A DNA stretch of 64,000 nucleotides. Origin: CALMEC01 sp964531025 (GTDB lineage Bacteria; Actinomycetota; Thermoleophilia; Miltoncostaeales; Miltoncostaeaceae). Below the pieces are notes generated by a model. That model searched no databases. It saw nothing but the letters and a program-made list of their open reading frames with translations, and was not told the DNA's origin. Within the stretch, counting starts at the first letter, position 1; the number at the start of each line of letters is the position of its first letter. The translations under genes and the position numbers were made by a program. The stretch covers positions 186,001 through 250,000 of the forward strand of contig CAZHDY010000002.1 of NCBI GenBank assembly GCA_964531025.1, written 5' to 3'. Below, one piece after another: positions 21,692 to 29,785 of the stretch.

Positions 21692-21821
21692 CGCCTGACC
21701 TCCAAACACTGAACTGGGTAGTGCCGATTCTAGTACCAGCACGGTCATTCAAACCCACTCGGACCGGTGGCACACTCGATTTCGGATACGGCATTTCGTG
21801 ACAGAAGGGTGGGTGGTTCCG

Positions 21822-22223
21822 ATGATCGACGCAGTGGGTTTGGCCGGCCTTCCGGCGGCGCGACGGTACGTGGACGGCGTCGGACAACGCGACGCGGACG
21901 CGATCGCCGATGCTTTCGCAGCCGAGGCCGTGCTGCTGGACGTGGATCGCCCCTTCCACGGTCGCGACGCGATCCACCGTTGGGCGGTACGCGAGGTCGT
22001 CGGTGGCCGGCTGTCGGTCACGTCCGTCCATTCCCGCGCGGACGGCGTCGACCTGCTCGTGCGGTTCGTTCCGCCACCGGGAACGGGAGCGGGCTTCGCC
22101 GCCTGGTACTGCTTCGACACGATCGATGACCGCATCGCCACCGCCAGGCTCAGCTACGCACACGGTGATACGACTCGCCCACCGCACGGGGCGACGGCAT
22201 GGTCTGAGGCGGCACGGCGATGA
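21822..22223 (+). CDS. SnoaL/NTF2-like domain protein
   Basis: A 133-residue protein of the NTF2-like alpha+beta barrel type: an N-terminal helix ('AARRYVDGVGQRDADAIADAFAAEAVLLD'), 'FHGRDAIHRWAVREVV' and beta strands ending 'GFAAWYCFDTIDDRIATARLSY'. Members are small enzymes or ligand binders; function here is unknown. ATG 21822 is used; a GTG at 21798 is also in frame. The stop overlaps the next ATG (ATGA), linking it to the TMEM175 gene. It faces the MmyB-type regulator, its likely controller. Confidence 0.8.
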   Translation: MIDAVGLAGLPAARRYVDGVGQRDADAIADAFAAEAVLLDVDRPFHGRDAIHRWAVREVVGGRLSVTSVHSRADGVDLLVRFVPPPGTGAGFAAWYCFDTIDDRIATARLSYAHGDTTRPPHGATAWSEAARR

Positions 22224-22861
22224 GGACCACACGCCTCGATTTCTTCAGCGACGGCGTGTTCGCGATCGCCATCACGCTGCTGGTCGTCGAGATCCATGCC
22301 CCCGAGGGCGACGGAGCCCTTGCGGGCGCGCTGATCGACCTGTGGCCGTCCTTTCTCGGGTACGTGATCAGCTTTCTGCTGGTCGGCCTGATCTGGGCCA
22401 ACCATCATGCGATGTTCCTCCACATCCGGTCCGCCGACCGGACGCTGATGTTCCTCAACACCGTGCTCCTGATGACGGTCGCGTTCATCCCGTTCACCGC
22501 GGCGGTGCTCTCCCACGCGATCGCCGGGCGCCACGACCTGGGTGTGGCCGTCGTGACCTACGGGTTCAACCTCACCGTCGGAGGCGTCGTCTTCAACGTC
22601 CTCTGGCAGTACGCCCGCCGTCACCCCGAGCTCTTGACGCCACAGACCACCCCGGAGACCGCCCGCCGAATGGGACGGCGATTCGTCGTCGGACCGGCCG
22701 TCTACGGCGCCGGGTCCGTAATCGGATACTGGGCACCGTTCGTCGGCCTTTCGCTGTTCGCCGTGCTCATCCTCTTCTTCTGGTTCCCCGCGAGCCCGCG
22801 CGAACGTGCCGAGAACCGACGGCGGGTGGCCGCGGGACGGGCCGAGGCCGAGGGCACGTGA
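22220..22861 (+). CDS. TMEM175 family potassium channel-like protein
   Basis: A 213-residue membrane protein with six hydrophobic segments. The first begins 'RLDFFSDGVFAIAITLLVVEI', the conserved FSDGVFAIAxTLL signature of bacterial TMEM175 channels, in which the helix-1 residues form the K+ filter. 'FLLVGLIWANHHAMF' in the third helix is also typical. Bacterial members have one six-helix repeat and assemble as tetramers. It overlaps the NTF2-like gene by four bases and should be co-expressed with it. Confidence 0.92.
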   Translation: MRTTRLDFFSDGVFAIAITLLVVEIHAPEGDGALAGALIDLWPSFLGYVISFLLVGLIWANHHAMFLHIRSADRTLMFLNTVLLMTVAFIPFTAAVLSHAIAGRHDLGVAVVTYGFNLTVGGVVFNVLWQYARRHPELLTPQTTPETARRMGRRFVVGPAVYGAGSVIGYWAPFVGLSLFAVLILFFWFPASPRERAENRRRVAAGRAEAEGT

Positions 22862-23045
22862 CCATGGAGAGACCCCCTCACATGCATCGTGCTTCTCGCG
22901 GGGGGAGCCCAGGTCGTCAGTACGACGCGGTCACCGCGCTCGCGCGCCCGCGTCTCGATCTGACCGGAGAGACGGATGCCGTATCCGTTCGGTGCCCGTC
23001 CGAGGGGTAGGCTCACGTGAAGGCGCTCGCACCGAGGAGACCCCG

Positions 23046-23483
23046 ATGTTCGACGACCTTCCGGAACTACTCGCGGCATCGTCCCGCATCACGTGGCACG
23101 ACGGTCATGCGACCCCGGACGAGTGGATCGAACGAGCGCAGACCGACCTCGGCTTCGATTTTCCGCCCTCATACGCATGGTGGTTGCGGACGTACGGCAA
23201 CGGGTTCGTCGACTGCGCCGAGATCCTGTCGCTCGCACCACCTGAGTTCCGTGGCGATGCCGACTCGGACATCGTCACCGCCCATGCCCTCGATCGCCGC
23301 GGAGGTCTCACGCCGACCGACCGGCTGTACGTGCTGCGTCCGAGCCTGGACGAGGCCTTCTATTTCGACCTGAACGTTCGGTCGCCGTCAGGTGAGCTCG
23401 CGGTCTGGCGTGAGGACCGTCTGGGTAGCCGACCGGAGCGGTTCGCCGACGATTTCGCCGACTTCCTGCGCAGGATGGCGTAG
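23046..23483 (+). CDS. SMI1/KNR4 (SUKH) family protein
   Basis: A 145-residue protein with the SUKH fold pattern: 'RAQTDLGFDFPPSYAWWLRTYGNGF' near residue 30 and a Trp- and Arg-containing C-terminal half. SUKH proteins in bacteria are frequently immunity proteins against nuclease toxins; solitary copies are also common. ATG 23046 has GAGGAG at 23034-23039, and TAGGCT (23008-23013) is a possible -10. No toxin gene is adjacent. A short hairpin (23483-23498) follows. Confidence 0.85.
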   Translation: MFDDLPELLAASSRITWHDGHATPDEWIERAQTDLGFDFPPSYAWWLRTYGNGFVDCAEILSLAPPEFRGDADSDIVTAHALDRRGGLTPTDRLYVLRPSLDEAFYFDLNVRSPSGELAVWREDRLGSRPERFADDFADFLRRMA

Positions 23484-23620
23484 CCGGGACAGCCCGGCGG
23501 GCGTACACTCATCGCACGAACCCCGAGAGACCTGGGGACTCGACCATCCATCGCCGCGGCCGCCGCCCCGGCCGTCGTGCAACAGGCAGAGCATGCGCTG
23601 CCCGACGGGAAGGAACCGAT

Positions 23621-24415
23621 ATGAGTTCGCCGCCGACCACTGCAACCGTCGCGGTCAACGGCACGACGCTGCGCTACACGCGGCAGGGTCACGGCCCTCC
23701 CCTGCTCCTCGTCCACGGCGCCGGAGAGGACGCGGGGATGCTCACCGCACAGGCGGCGGCGTTCGCCACAGGTGGCTACGACGCCATCACCTACGATCGT
23801 CGCGGCACCGCGGAATCCGGCCGTGAGGACTGGCCAGGCGCCGGAGCCGGCCAACATGCGGACGACGCAGCGGCGCTCCTCGATGCCCTCGACGCTCGGG
23901 GAGCCACCGTCCTGGGACTCAGTTCGGGCGGTATCGTCGCCCTCGCGCTCGCGGCTCGCCAGCCGGAAGCGGTCGGACGGGTCTTCGCCTGGGAACCACC
24001 CGCGGTCGGCGTGATCCCCGGCGGGGCGGAGATGACCGCGCAGATCCTCCAGCCGATCGAGGCCCACCTCACCGAGCATCCGGGTGACTACGTGGGTGCC
24101 CAGGCCCTTCTGCTCACGCTCATCCTGGGCTTCCCCGTGGAGGTCGACGATCCCGCGTTCGAGGATGCCCGACGGAACGCCGAGTCGATGATCCGCGACG
24201 ATCCCGCGATCACGCTCGAGCCGTTCGACCCCGCCTCCTTCACGGATCGCGCCGTGACCGTCGTCGTCGGTGATCAGCCGAACGAGGTCGTCGCCGGCGC
24301 CGTCCTCGCCCTCGGGGCGTTCCCTGACATCGACGTGGTGCGGATCCATGCCGGCCACGAGGTGTACTTCGAGGATCCGGCTGCGCTGGTGGACGTGGTC
24401 GGCTCGTCGCACTGA
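23621..24415 (+). CDS. Alpha/beta hydrolase
   Basis: A 264-residue alpha/beta-hydrolase fold enzyme. 'LLLVHGAGED' is the oxyanion-hole strand, GLSSGG at about residue 108 the nucleophile elbow (Ser), and 'RIHAGHEVYFEDP' the C-terminal His. The acid is likely in 'TVVVGDQPNEV'. There is no signal peptide, so it is cytosolic. The substrate is unknown. ATG 23621 follows GGGAAGGA, and TACACT at 23503-23508 is a possible -10. A terminator shared with tRNA-Ala lies 48 bases downstream. Confidence 0.88.
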   Translation: MSSPPTTATVAVNGTTLRYTRQGHGPPLLLVHGAGEDAGMLTAQAAAFATGGYDAITYDRRGTAESGREDWPGAGAGQHADDAAALLDALDARGATVLGLSSGGIVALALAARQPEAVGRVFAWEPPAVGVIPGGAEMTAQILQPIEAHLTEHPGDYVGAQALLLTLILGFPVEVDDPAFEDARRNAESMIRDDPAITLEPFDPASFTDRAVTVVVGDQPNEVVAGAVLALGAFPDIDVVRIHAGHEVYFEDPAALVDVVGSSH

Positions 24416-24462
24416 CCCGACAGCCCAGCAGGTCAGGGTGATACACCAGCACTTGCGGGCAC

Positions 24463-24490
24463 AAAAAAGCCCCGCACTTGCAGGGCTTTT
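24463..24490. terminator. Bidirectional intrinsic terminator (tRNA-Ala / hydrolase)
   Basis: AAAAAAGCCCCGC (24463-24475) pairs with GCAGGGCTTTT (24480-24490) with one mismatch and a 4-nt loop. On the minus strand the stem is followed by T6, ending the tRNA-Ala transcript five bases after its 3' end. On the plus strand a T4 end can serve the hydrolase gene. Confidence 0.92.
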
Positions 24491-24495
24491 GTTAG

Positions 24496-24568
24496 TGGAG
24501 GATACCGGGATCGAACCGGTGACCTTCGCGCTGCCAGCGCGACGCTCTCCCAGCTGAGCTAATCCCCC
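24496..24568 (-). tRNA. tRNA-Ala (anticodon GGC)
   Basis: 73 nt folding as a cloverleaf: acceptor GGGGGAT/ATCCTCC with the G3-U70 pair that identifies alanine tRNAs, D-arm GCTC/GAGC, anticodon arm TCGCG-CTGGCAG-CGCGA with anticodon GGC, T-arm ACCGG-TTCGATC-CCGGT, discriminator A73. CCA is not encoded. It has its own TATACT -10 and terminator and lies at the end of the rsfS unit. Confidence 0.98.
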
Positions 24569-24580
24569 GGGGAGACGGAC

Positions 24581-24586
24581 AGTATA
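24581..24586 (-). promoter_or_regulatory. -10 element of tRNA-Ala
   Basis: On the minus strand TATACT lies 12 bases before the tRNA 5' end, between the rsfS stop and the tRNA. A -35 is not obvious. It gives the tRNA a transcript independent of the upstream operon. Confidence 0.6.
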
Positions 24587-24614
24587 GAGAACACGTGACG
24601 AAACGCGTCGCCCG

Positions 24615-25010
24615 TCAGCTCTCCGCGCTACGAGCCGGCACCGGCTCGGGAGCGAACTCCTCGAGGGGCGCCTCACGCCAGAGACGGTCCAGCCGGTAGA
24701 AGTCGCGCGCCTGCGGCGTGAACACGTGGGCGATCACGTCGACGAAGTCCATGAGGATCCACTCCCCCTCACGGTCACCCTCGGTCCTGCGGGCGAAGAC
24801 GCCGGTCTCCTCCTTGACGGCCTTGCGGATCTCCTCGGATATGGCCTTGGTCTGACGCGGGGTCTGTCCCGTGGCGATGACTAGGTAGTCCGTGTAGGCC
24901 ACGAGGTCGCGCATGTCGACGATCACGATGTCGGCGCCCTTCTTGGCGTCGGCCGCCGCCGCGATGCGGAGGGCGAGATCGTGTGTTGTGAATTCGGACT
25001 GATCGGTGAT
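24615..25010 (-). CDS. rsfS: Ribosomal silencing factor RsfS
   Basis: A RsfS/Iojap protein that binds L14 and blocks subunit joining during starvation. The core is 'TDYLVIATGQTPRQTKAISEEI' and 'WILMDFVDVIAHVFTPQARDFYRLDRLW'. Homology extends upstream of the first ATG (24926) through 'HDLALRIAAAADAKKGADIVIVDMRDL', the normal N-terminal helix and strand. That segment runs back to a TAA at 25014-25016 with only one usual start codon, a GTG far too late. The only candidate at the right place is ATC at 25010, with AGAAGGA eight bases upstream; this gives 131 residues. It sits 32 bases after nadD, its usual partner. Confidence 0.9.
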   Translation of the reverse strand: MTDQSEFTTHDLALRIAAAADAKKGADIVIVDMRDLVAYTDYLVIATGQTPRQTKAISEEIRKAVKEETGVFARRTEGDREGEWILMDFVDVIAHVFTPQARDFYRLDRLWREAPLEEFAPEPVPARSAES

Positions 25011-25042
25011 CGGTTACGTCCTTCTGGTGACTCTCGGCGAGC

Positions 25043-25651
25043 TTAGGTGGAACGGTACAGGCGCTCCGCGGCGATGATATCGGCGACGGGACGCGGCACA
25101 AGGTGTGAATACGGGTCGCCGCTTCGAACGCGGTCGCGGATCATGGTAGAGGAGATGTCGACGGCGGGCATCGCCACGAGGTCGACCCGGCCGGGCGCGA
25201 TGTGCTCTCCGGCGTCGGCGAGTGCATCCAGATCGGCGGCTCCCCGTGCTACGACGGCGAGGCGCGCGACCGCGGTGATGCGTTCCGGGTCACGCCAGGT
25301 GCCGAACGCCAGAAGCTGGTCCGCGCCGATGATGAGGCTGATCTCGGTATCCGGCTCGTGGTCCCGGATGCCCTCCAGGGTGTCGACGGCGTAGCTGGGC
25401 CCGTCCCGGTCGATCTCGATGCGCGAGACCCGAAGACCGGGAAAGCCCACGACGGCGGCCTCCACCATCCGCAGCCGTAGCTCGGGATCCACGGGCGGCG
25501 CCGTGCGATGCGGCGGGCGTGCCGACACCATCAGCAGGACCTCGTCGAGATGACGCTGCCACAGGCACTCCTGTGCGACGATCACGTGCCCCAGGTGTGG
25601 CGGGTTGAACGTTCCGCCGAACACGCCGATCCGCCGCGTACCCGCACTCAT
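25043..25651 (-). CDS. nadD: Nicotinate-nucleotide adenylyltransferase
   Basis: A 202-residue nucleotidyltransferase that makes NaAD from NaMN and ATP in NAD synthesis. 'GVFGGTFNPPHLGHVIVAQE' is the N-terminal HxGH nucleotide-binding site and 'DISSTMIRDRVRSG' the C-terminal ISSTxIR motif. 'LIIGADQLLAFGTW' is the conserved GxD substrate site. ATG 25651. It lies between proB and rsfS in the obgE-proB-nadD-rsfS order. Confidence 0.96.
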   Translation of the reverse strand: MSAGTRRIGVFGGTFNPPHLGHVIVAQECLWQRHLDEVLLMVSARPPHRTAPPVDPELRLRMVEAAVVGFPGLRVSRIEIDRDGPSYAVDTLEGIRDHEPDTEISLIIGADQLLAFGTWRDPERITAVARLAVVARGAADLDALADAGEHIAPGRVDLVAMPAVDISSTMIRDRVRSGDPYSHLVPRPVADIIAAERLYRST

Positions 25652-25730
25652 CGGGCCCCTCCCGAACGCGGGCGACGATAGACCCGGTGCACGGACCGGA
25701 TCCTCATCGGTGCGGCCGGGCCGAAGAACG

Positions 25731-26843
25731 TCATTCGGGACCGGCCCTCTCGATGAGCACGAAGCGGTCGCGATGGATCACCTCGTCGGGGATGCCGGGA
25801 ACACGGCTGCGCACCTGTGCGCTGGAGAGACCCGCGATACGACGGACCTGGTCGGCCTCGAGGTTCGCGATGCCCTTGCCGATCACGGCTCCGTCCGGGT
25901 CGGCGACCTCCACGGCGTCACCCGCGTGGAAGTCTCCGCTGCAGTCGGTGATCCCCACCGCGAGGAGCGAGGTGCCCCGTTCGGCCAAGGCCGACGCCGC
26001 GCCGTCATCCACCGTGACACGGCCGCACGTCGGCTTGACGTGGCGCAGCCAGAGCTTGAAGGCGGAACGGGACGCACGGGAGGCCGGGAACCGCGTGGCG
26101 ACCCCCCTCCCCTCCACGACATCGAGCACGATGCCGTCGGCACTCCCGTTGGCGATCGCGGTGGGCACCCCCGCCGCGGTGGCCATGGACGCCGAGGCGA
26201 TCTTGCTGGTGATGCCCCCGCGGCCCAGGCCGCTGCCGGCGATGGAGGCAAGCTCGACATCCTCGGGCGCCGTCCCCGCGGGCACGTCCTCGATCAGAAC
26301 GGGGCCGTCGGACCCGGGCCCGTAGAGACCGTCGCGATCCGTGAGGAGCACCAGCATGTGAGCACCGAGGAGGATCGCCACCTGCGAGGCCAGGACGTCG
26401 TTGTCACCGAAGGTGATGTCGTCGGTGGCGGTGGTGTCGTTCTCGTTGATCACCGGGACCGTGCCGAGGTCGAGAAGACACTCAAGCGTGTTGCGTGCGT
26501 TGACGTAGGTGACACGATCCTCCAGGTCACCGGAGGTGAGGAGGACCTGCGCCGCAACCGTGTCGTGCGCGCCGAAGGCACGGATGTACCGCTTGATGAG
26601 CACCCCCTGCCCCACCGCGGACGCCGCCTGCAGCGCCGGGAGCAGGGTGGGACGTCCGGTGATGCCGAGACGCGCGAGCCCGAGCGCGATGGCACCGCTC
26701 GTCACCAGAACGGGCCGGTACCCCGCCGCGCGAAGCGCCACGAGATCGGCCACGCGAGCCTCGAGGACCTCCTCGCGGAACGCCCCCTCCGAGTCGACCA
26801 GCGTGGAGGTCCCGATCTTGACGACGACCGTGGCTTCAGCCAT
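25731..26843 (-). CDS. proB: Glutamate 5-kinase
   Basis: A 370-residue kinase that phosphorylates glutamate, first step of proline synthesis. The amino-acid kinase domain (1-260) has 'VVKIGTSTL', 'VTSGAIALG', 'VPVINENDT' and 'LTDRDGLY'; the C-terminal 100 residues are a PUA domain ('CGRVTVDDGAASAL', 'DFHAGDAVEVADPDG'). ATG 26843 is inside the end of obgE, an 8-bp overlap. proA, often the next gene, is absent here: nadD follows. Confidence 0.96.
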   Translation of the reverse strand: MAEATVVVKIGTSTLVDSEGAFREEVLEARVADLVALRAAGYRPVLVTSGAIALGLARLGITGRPTLLPALQAASAVGQGVLIKRYIRAFGAHDTVAAQVLLTSGDLEDRVTYVNARNTLECLLDLGTVPVINENDTTATDDITFGDNDVLASQVAILLGAHMLVLLTDRDGLYGPGSDGPVLIEDVPAGTAPEDVELASIAGSGLGRGGITSKIASASMATAAGVPTAIANGSADGIVLDVVEGRGVATRFPASRASRSAFKLWLRHVKPTCGRVTVDDGAASALAERGTSLLAVGITDCSGDFHAGDAVEVADPDGAVIGKGIANLEADQVRRIAGLSSAQVRSRVPGIPDEVIHRDRFVLIERAGPE

Positions 26844-27783
26844 CGATCTCGACCTCGGCGCGCAGACGTCTCAGGAGCGCGTCACGGAGGTCGTCGATCC
26901 CCATTCCGGCGAACGAGTCGACGGCCACGTCGACACCACCGGGGGCCTCGCCCCGGACGTGCGTGGCGACGACGACCTCGGGGGTGCCGGGCGTCACATA
27001 GGGCGCAATGCCCTCGCGGACCTGGGCCAGCGCCTCGTCGACGAGTTCTGCCTCCCTGCCGTCGACGCAGTGAAGGATGATCTCGGCCCGCTCCAGCTGA
27101 CCGAGGTAGCCGTCGCGTCGCGGGCGTCCCTGCTCGTCGACCCCGGGCAGGTCGGCCACGAGGAACAGGTTCCCGTACTCGTCCTTGAGCGGGCCGAACT
27201 CGGGCTGGCGCGAGGTGCGCGGATACTCGGCCACAGGGGCCACCGCACCGGTGAGGGCGTTCAGCAGGGCGCTCTTGCCGCTGTTCGGCAGGCCGACGAT
27301 GGCCACCGACAGAGGCATGCGCAACTCGAGGACGATCCAGGCCTCGTCACCCGGCATCCCGGGTACCGATTCGCGCGGCGTCTGATGCGTGGACGAGCGG
27401 AATGCGTGGTTGCCGATGCCGCCCTCGCCGCCCACGGCGACCTCGGCGCGCTCACCGGGCTCGTTGAGGAAGGCGATCTCCTCGTCGTCGCGGATGATCC
27501 GCGTCCCGAGCGGGACGTGGATCTCGCTGTCCTCGCCGTTCTTGCCATGCCGGCGGCGTCCTGAACCGGGCTGACCCGGTCGCGCCTTGTGGTGTACGAC
27601 GTGGCGGTAGCGGGACAGGTCCTCGACCGCAGGATCGGCGATCACGACGACCGAGCCGCCGCGCCCTCCGTTGCCACCGTCCGGGCCGCCCTTGGGCACG
27701 CGCGACTCACGACGGAACGAGACGCACCCGCCGCCGCCGTGCCCGCCCTGAACATGGATCTTGACCCGGTCGGTGAAGGCCAC
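26836..27783 (-). CDS. obgE: Obg family GTPase with degenerate guanine-specificity motif
   Basis: A 315-residue Obg protein, a 50S assembly GTPase. Residues 1-155 are the glycine-rich Obg fold (GGHGGGGCVSFRRE, 'GGPDGGNGGRGG'). The G domain has P-loop GLPNSGKS near 164 and G3 'DLPGV'. Where the family has NKxD (G4), this protein has 'EVVVATHVRGEAPGG' near 271, and the G5 SA is replaced by 'VDSFAG'. The switch I region 'YPRTSRQPEFG' is also unusual (typically YPFTTxxP). No C-terminal extension is present. Start GTG 27783, four bases after the rpmA stop. The context rplU-rpmA-obgE is the normal one, so it is probably the functional Obg. Confidence 0.92.
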   Translation of the reverse strand: MAFTDRVKIHVQGGHGGGGCVSFRRESRVPKGGPDGGNGGRGGSVVVIADPAVEDLSRYRHVVHHKARPGQPGSGRRRHGKNGEDSEIHVPLGTRIIRDDEEIAFLNEPGERAEVAVGGEGGIGNHAFRSSTHQTPRESVPGMPGDEAWIVLELRMPLSVAIVGLPNSGKSALLNALTGAVAPVAEYPRTSRQPEFGPLKDEYGNLFLVADLPGVDEQGRPRRDGYLGQLERAEIILHCVDGREAELVDEALAQVREGIAPYVTPGTPEVVVATHVRGEAPGGVDVAVDSFAGMGIDDLRDALLRRLRAEVEIDG

Positions 27784-27787
27784 CGGG

Positions 27788-28054
27788 TTACTGGGTGGCG
27801 GACGTCTCCGGGTGGACGAACACGCGGCGTCCCTTGTGACCGTTCGTGAACTCCACGCGTCCGGTGACCGTCGCGAAGATGGTGTGGTCGCGGCCGATGC
27901 CGGTGCCGTCCGCGGGACGGAACTTGGTACCGCGCTGGCGGACGATGATCGAACCGGCCGGGACGACCTGGCCGGCGAAGACCTTCACGCCGAGGCGCTG
28001 TGCCGCCGAGTCGCGACCGTTGCGGCTGGAGCCGCCACCCTTCTTATGAGCCAT
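27788..28054 (-). CDS. rpmA: 50S ribosomal protein L27
   Basis: An 88-residue protein starting MAHKKGGGSSRNGRDS, the L27 N-terminus that reaches toward the peptidyl-transferase centre, and continuing 'GVKVFAGQVVPAGSIIVRQRGTKF'. No N-terminal cleavable extension of the Firmicutes type is present. ATG 28054 with AGGAAA upstream; 16 bases after rplU. Confidence 0.98.
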   Translation of the reverse strand: MAHKKGGGSSRNGRDSAAQRLGVKVFAGQVVPAGSIIVRQRGTKFRPADGTGIGRDHTIFATVTGRVEFTNGHKGRRVFVHPETSATQ

Positions 28055-28070
28055 TTCGCTATTTCCTCGT

Positions 28071-28367
28071 CTACGCCGTGATGGACTCGATACGGATGCG
28101 CGAGAGGCGCGAGCGGTGGCCGCGCTTCTTCTTGCTGTCCTTCTTGGGGCGGTAGGTGAACACGACCACCTTCTTGCCGAGGAGGTGCTCCTCGACGAGT
28201 GCCGTGACGGATCCACCGTCCGAAATGCCGGTGCCCTCGCCCACGGCGAGGACCGACGGGGAGAACGTCTCGCCCTCGTCCACCGCAAGCCGATCGACGA
28301 GCAGACGCTCACCTTCGGACACACGATATTGCTTGCCGCCGACGGCGATTACTGCGTAGTCCGGCAC
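28071..28367 (-). CDS. rplU: 50S ribosomal protein L21
   Basis: A 98-residue protein. 'YAVIAVGGKQYRVSEGE' is the L21 N-terminus, and the C-terminal 'KKDSKKKRGHRSRLSRIRIESI' the rRNA-binding tail. I use GTG 28367, five bases after GGGAG; it gives VPDYAVIAVGG, slightly longer than usual. First gene of rplU-rpmA-obgE-proB. Confidence 0.96.
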   Translation of the reverse strand: MPDYAVIAVGGKQYRVSEGERLLVDRLAVDEGETFSPSVLAVGEGTGISDGGSVTALVEEHLLGKKVVVFTYRPKKDSKKKRGHRSRLSRIRIESITA

Positions 28368-28390
28368 CTGTGCTCCCGGTCGAAAGACGA

Positions 28391-28426
28391 ACAAACGCCC
28401 GTACGCGGGCGCGGCTGGGCATTGTA
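28391..28426 (-). promoter_or_regulatory. rplU leader: -10 element and small hairpin with T run
   Basis: On the minus strand TACAAT (28421-28426) is a good -10 with no clear -35. The leader then contains CGCCCG-cgta-CGGGCG (28396-28411) followed by TTTGT, which looks like a short attenuator or leader hairpin 24 bases before the GTG. Autogenous control of L21 is known in other bacteria, but this hairpin does not match a described motif that I can name. Confidence 0.5.
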
Positions 28427-28471
28427 CCGGATCTCTCCGGCGCGCGACGAATTACGCCGCGGGGACCGCTC

Positions 28472-29677
28472 CTATCCCGGATACCGGACCGACGTGGCAG
28501 CCCTGCCCGTCCTCTGGGAGTCGAAGTCCGCCGGCAGGACATCGTCGGCAAGGACCACGCGGTTGCGGCCCAGGTCCTTCGCTCGGTAGAGCGCGCGGTC
28601 GGCGTGGCGGATCAGCTCCTCGAGCGTCTCCTGCCCGGAGGTCACACCGATGCTGATGGTGACGTGCAGCAGGACACCCTCGGTCTCGATGGGGGTGGCC
28701 TCGATGGCCTCCCGCATACGCTCGGCGGCGACCGCCGCGTCCGAAAGCGACGTGGACGGCATGAGGATCGCGAACTCCTCGCCACCGAAGCGCGCGGCCA
28801 CGTCGGTCGCCCGGGCACGGGCCCGGATGACCTGCCCCACACGGGTGATGACCGCGTCACCGGCCAGGTGGCCGTGGGCGTTGTTGATCTCGCGCAGCAG
28901 GTCGAGGTCGAGCATGGCCAACGCTGCGGTCCCCTTGCCGCGCCGGACCATCTCGTCCCCCCGAGACCAGAAGAACCGGGCGTTGTAGAGGTCGGTCTTC
29001 GGGTCCGTCCAGCTCTCCTGCTCCAGCTTCGGGATCTGCAGCGCCCGGGCGATCAGGAAGAGCGGCAGCATGGCGAAGACGCTGGATACCGGCGAGTCCT
29101 GCCAAAGGAGCGCGATGGCGGCGCCCGAGCACAGGACGAGTGTGTCCAGGGACAGGTGCGTGACGGAGAAGAGCCGCGACTGCCGCAGCGTCTCGCCACG
29201 GGCCATCTTCACCATGACGGCGAGCGCCGCGTGGTTGATCAGGGTGAAGACGATCGTGGCGGCGGCGATGCGACCGGCACCGGCGACGCCGGTGACGGGC
29301 CCCTGGGCGACGATGAGCTTTGCCACCAGGGCCGGCACCGCGTAGTTCGCCATGTTGAACAGGGGCATGTACCAGGGGAAGTTCGCCCGTACCCAGATCG
29401 GAAGGAACATGAGCACGGCGACCAGCACCACAGCCGGCGCGGGCAGCACGACGACCGCCGCGAACAGGAAGGCGAGCGAGATGTCGTATCCCAGCCGCGG
29501 GGATGCATAGACCAGGAAGAGCTGGGCCAGCGACGCCCCGACCGTGAAGACGACAAGCGCCCAGACGTCACCGACCTGGGGCTCGACGGCGATCGCCGTC
29601 GCCGACGCGGCGATGGCGACCAGGATCCAGGTGAGTACCGAGAGATAGGCCGGTTTTGAGAGCTGTGAGTCGCTCAT
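28472..29677 (-). CDS. Membrane diguanylate cyclase (GGDEF)
   Basis: A 401-residue protein with about seven transmembrane segments in the first 220 residues (MASE-like sensor) and a GGDEF domain at about 225-385. The active-site loop is GGEEF near residue 297 and 'DLDLLREINNAHGHLAGD' is the metal-binding stretch. RATD, five residues before GGEEF, fits the RxxD inhibitory site, so c-di-GMP feedback is expected. It should make c-di-GMP from two GTP in response to a membrane signal. The ATG is at 29677. The gene sits between rng and rplU, with its own spacers on both sides. Confidence 0.93.
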   Translation of the reverse strand: MSDSQLSKPAYLSVLTWILVAIAASATAIAVEPQVGDVWALVVFTVGASLAQLFLVYASPRLGYDISLAFLFAAVVVLPAPAVVLVAVLMFLPIWVRANFPWYMPLFNMANYAVPALVAKLIVAQGPVTGVAGAGRIAAATIVFTLINHAALAVMVKMARGETLRQSRLFSVTHLSLDTLVLCSGAAIALLWQDSPVSSVFAMLPLFLIARALQIPKLEQESWTDPKTDLYNARFFWSRGDEMVRRGKGTAALAMLDLDLLREINNAHGHLAGDAVITRVGQVIRARARATDVAARFGGEEFAILMPSTSLSDAAVAAERMREAIEATPIETEGVLLHVTISIGVTSGQETLEELIRHADRALYRAKDLGRNRVVLADDVLPADFDSQRTGRAATSVRYPG

Positions 29678-29785
29678 ATGCTTACCGTCTATCGGCAGAT
29701 GTCCTCGCGAGCGTAACCGTCACGCCGAAGAAATCCCGGTCGATGTGGACGGCGGCCGCCATGTGATCGCCTGCCGCCCGCGAGT

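Noticed and set aside
18902..24495. A genomic island carrying the accessory genes
   Set aside because: No integrase, att-like repeats, or clear change in base composition by eye; tRNA-Ala at the end has no flanking direct repeat that I can see.
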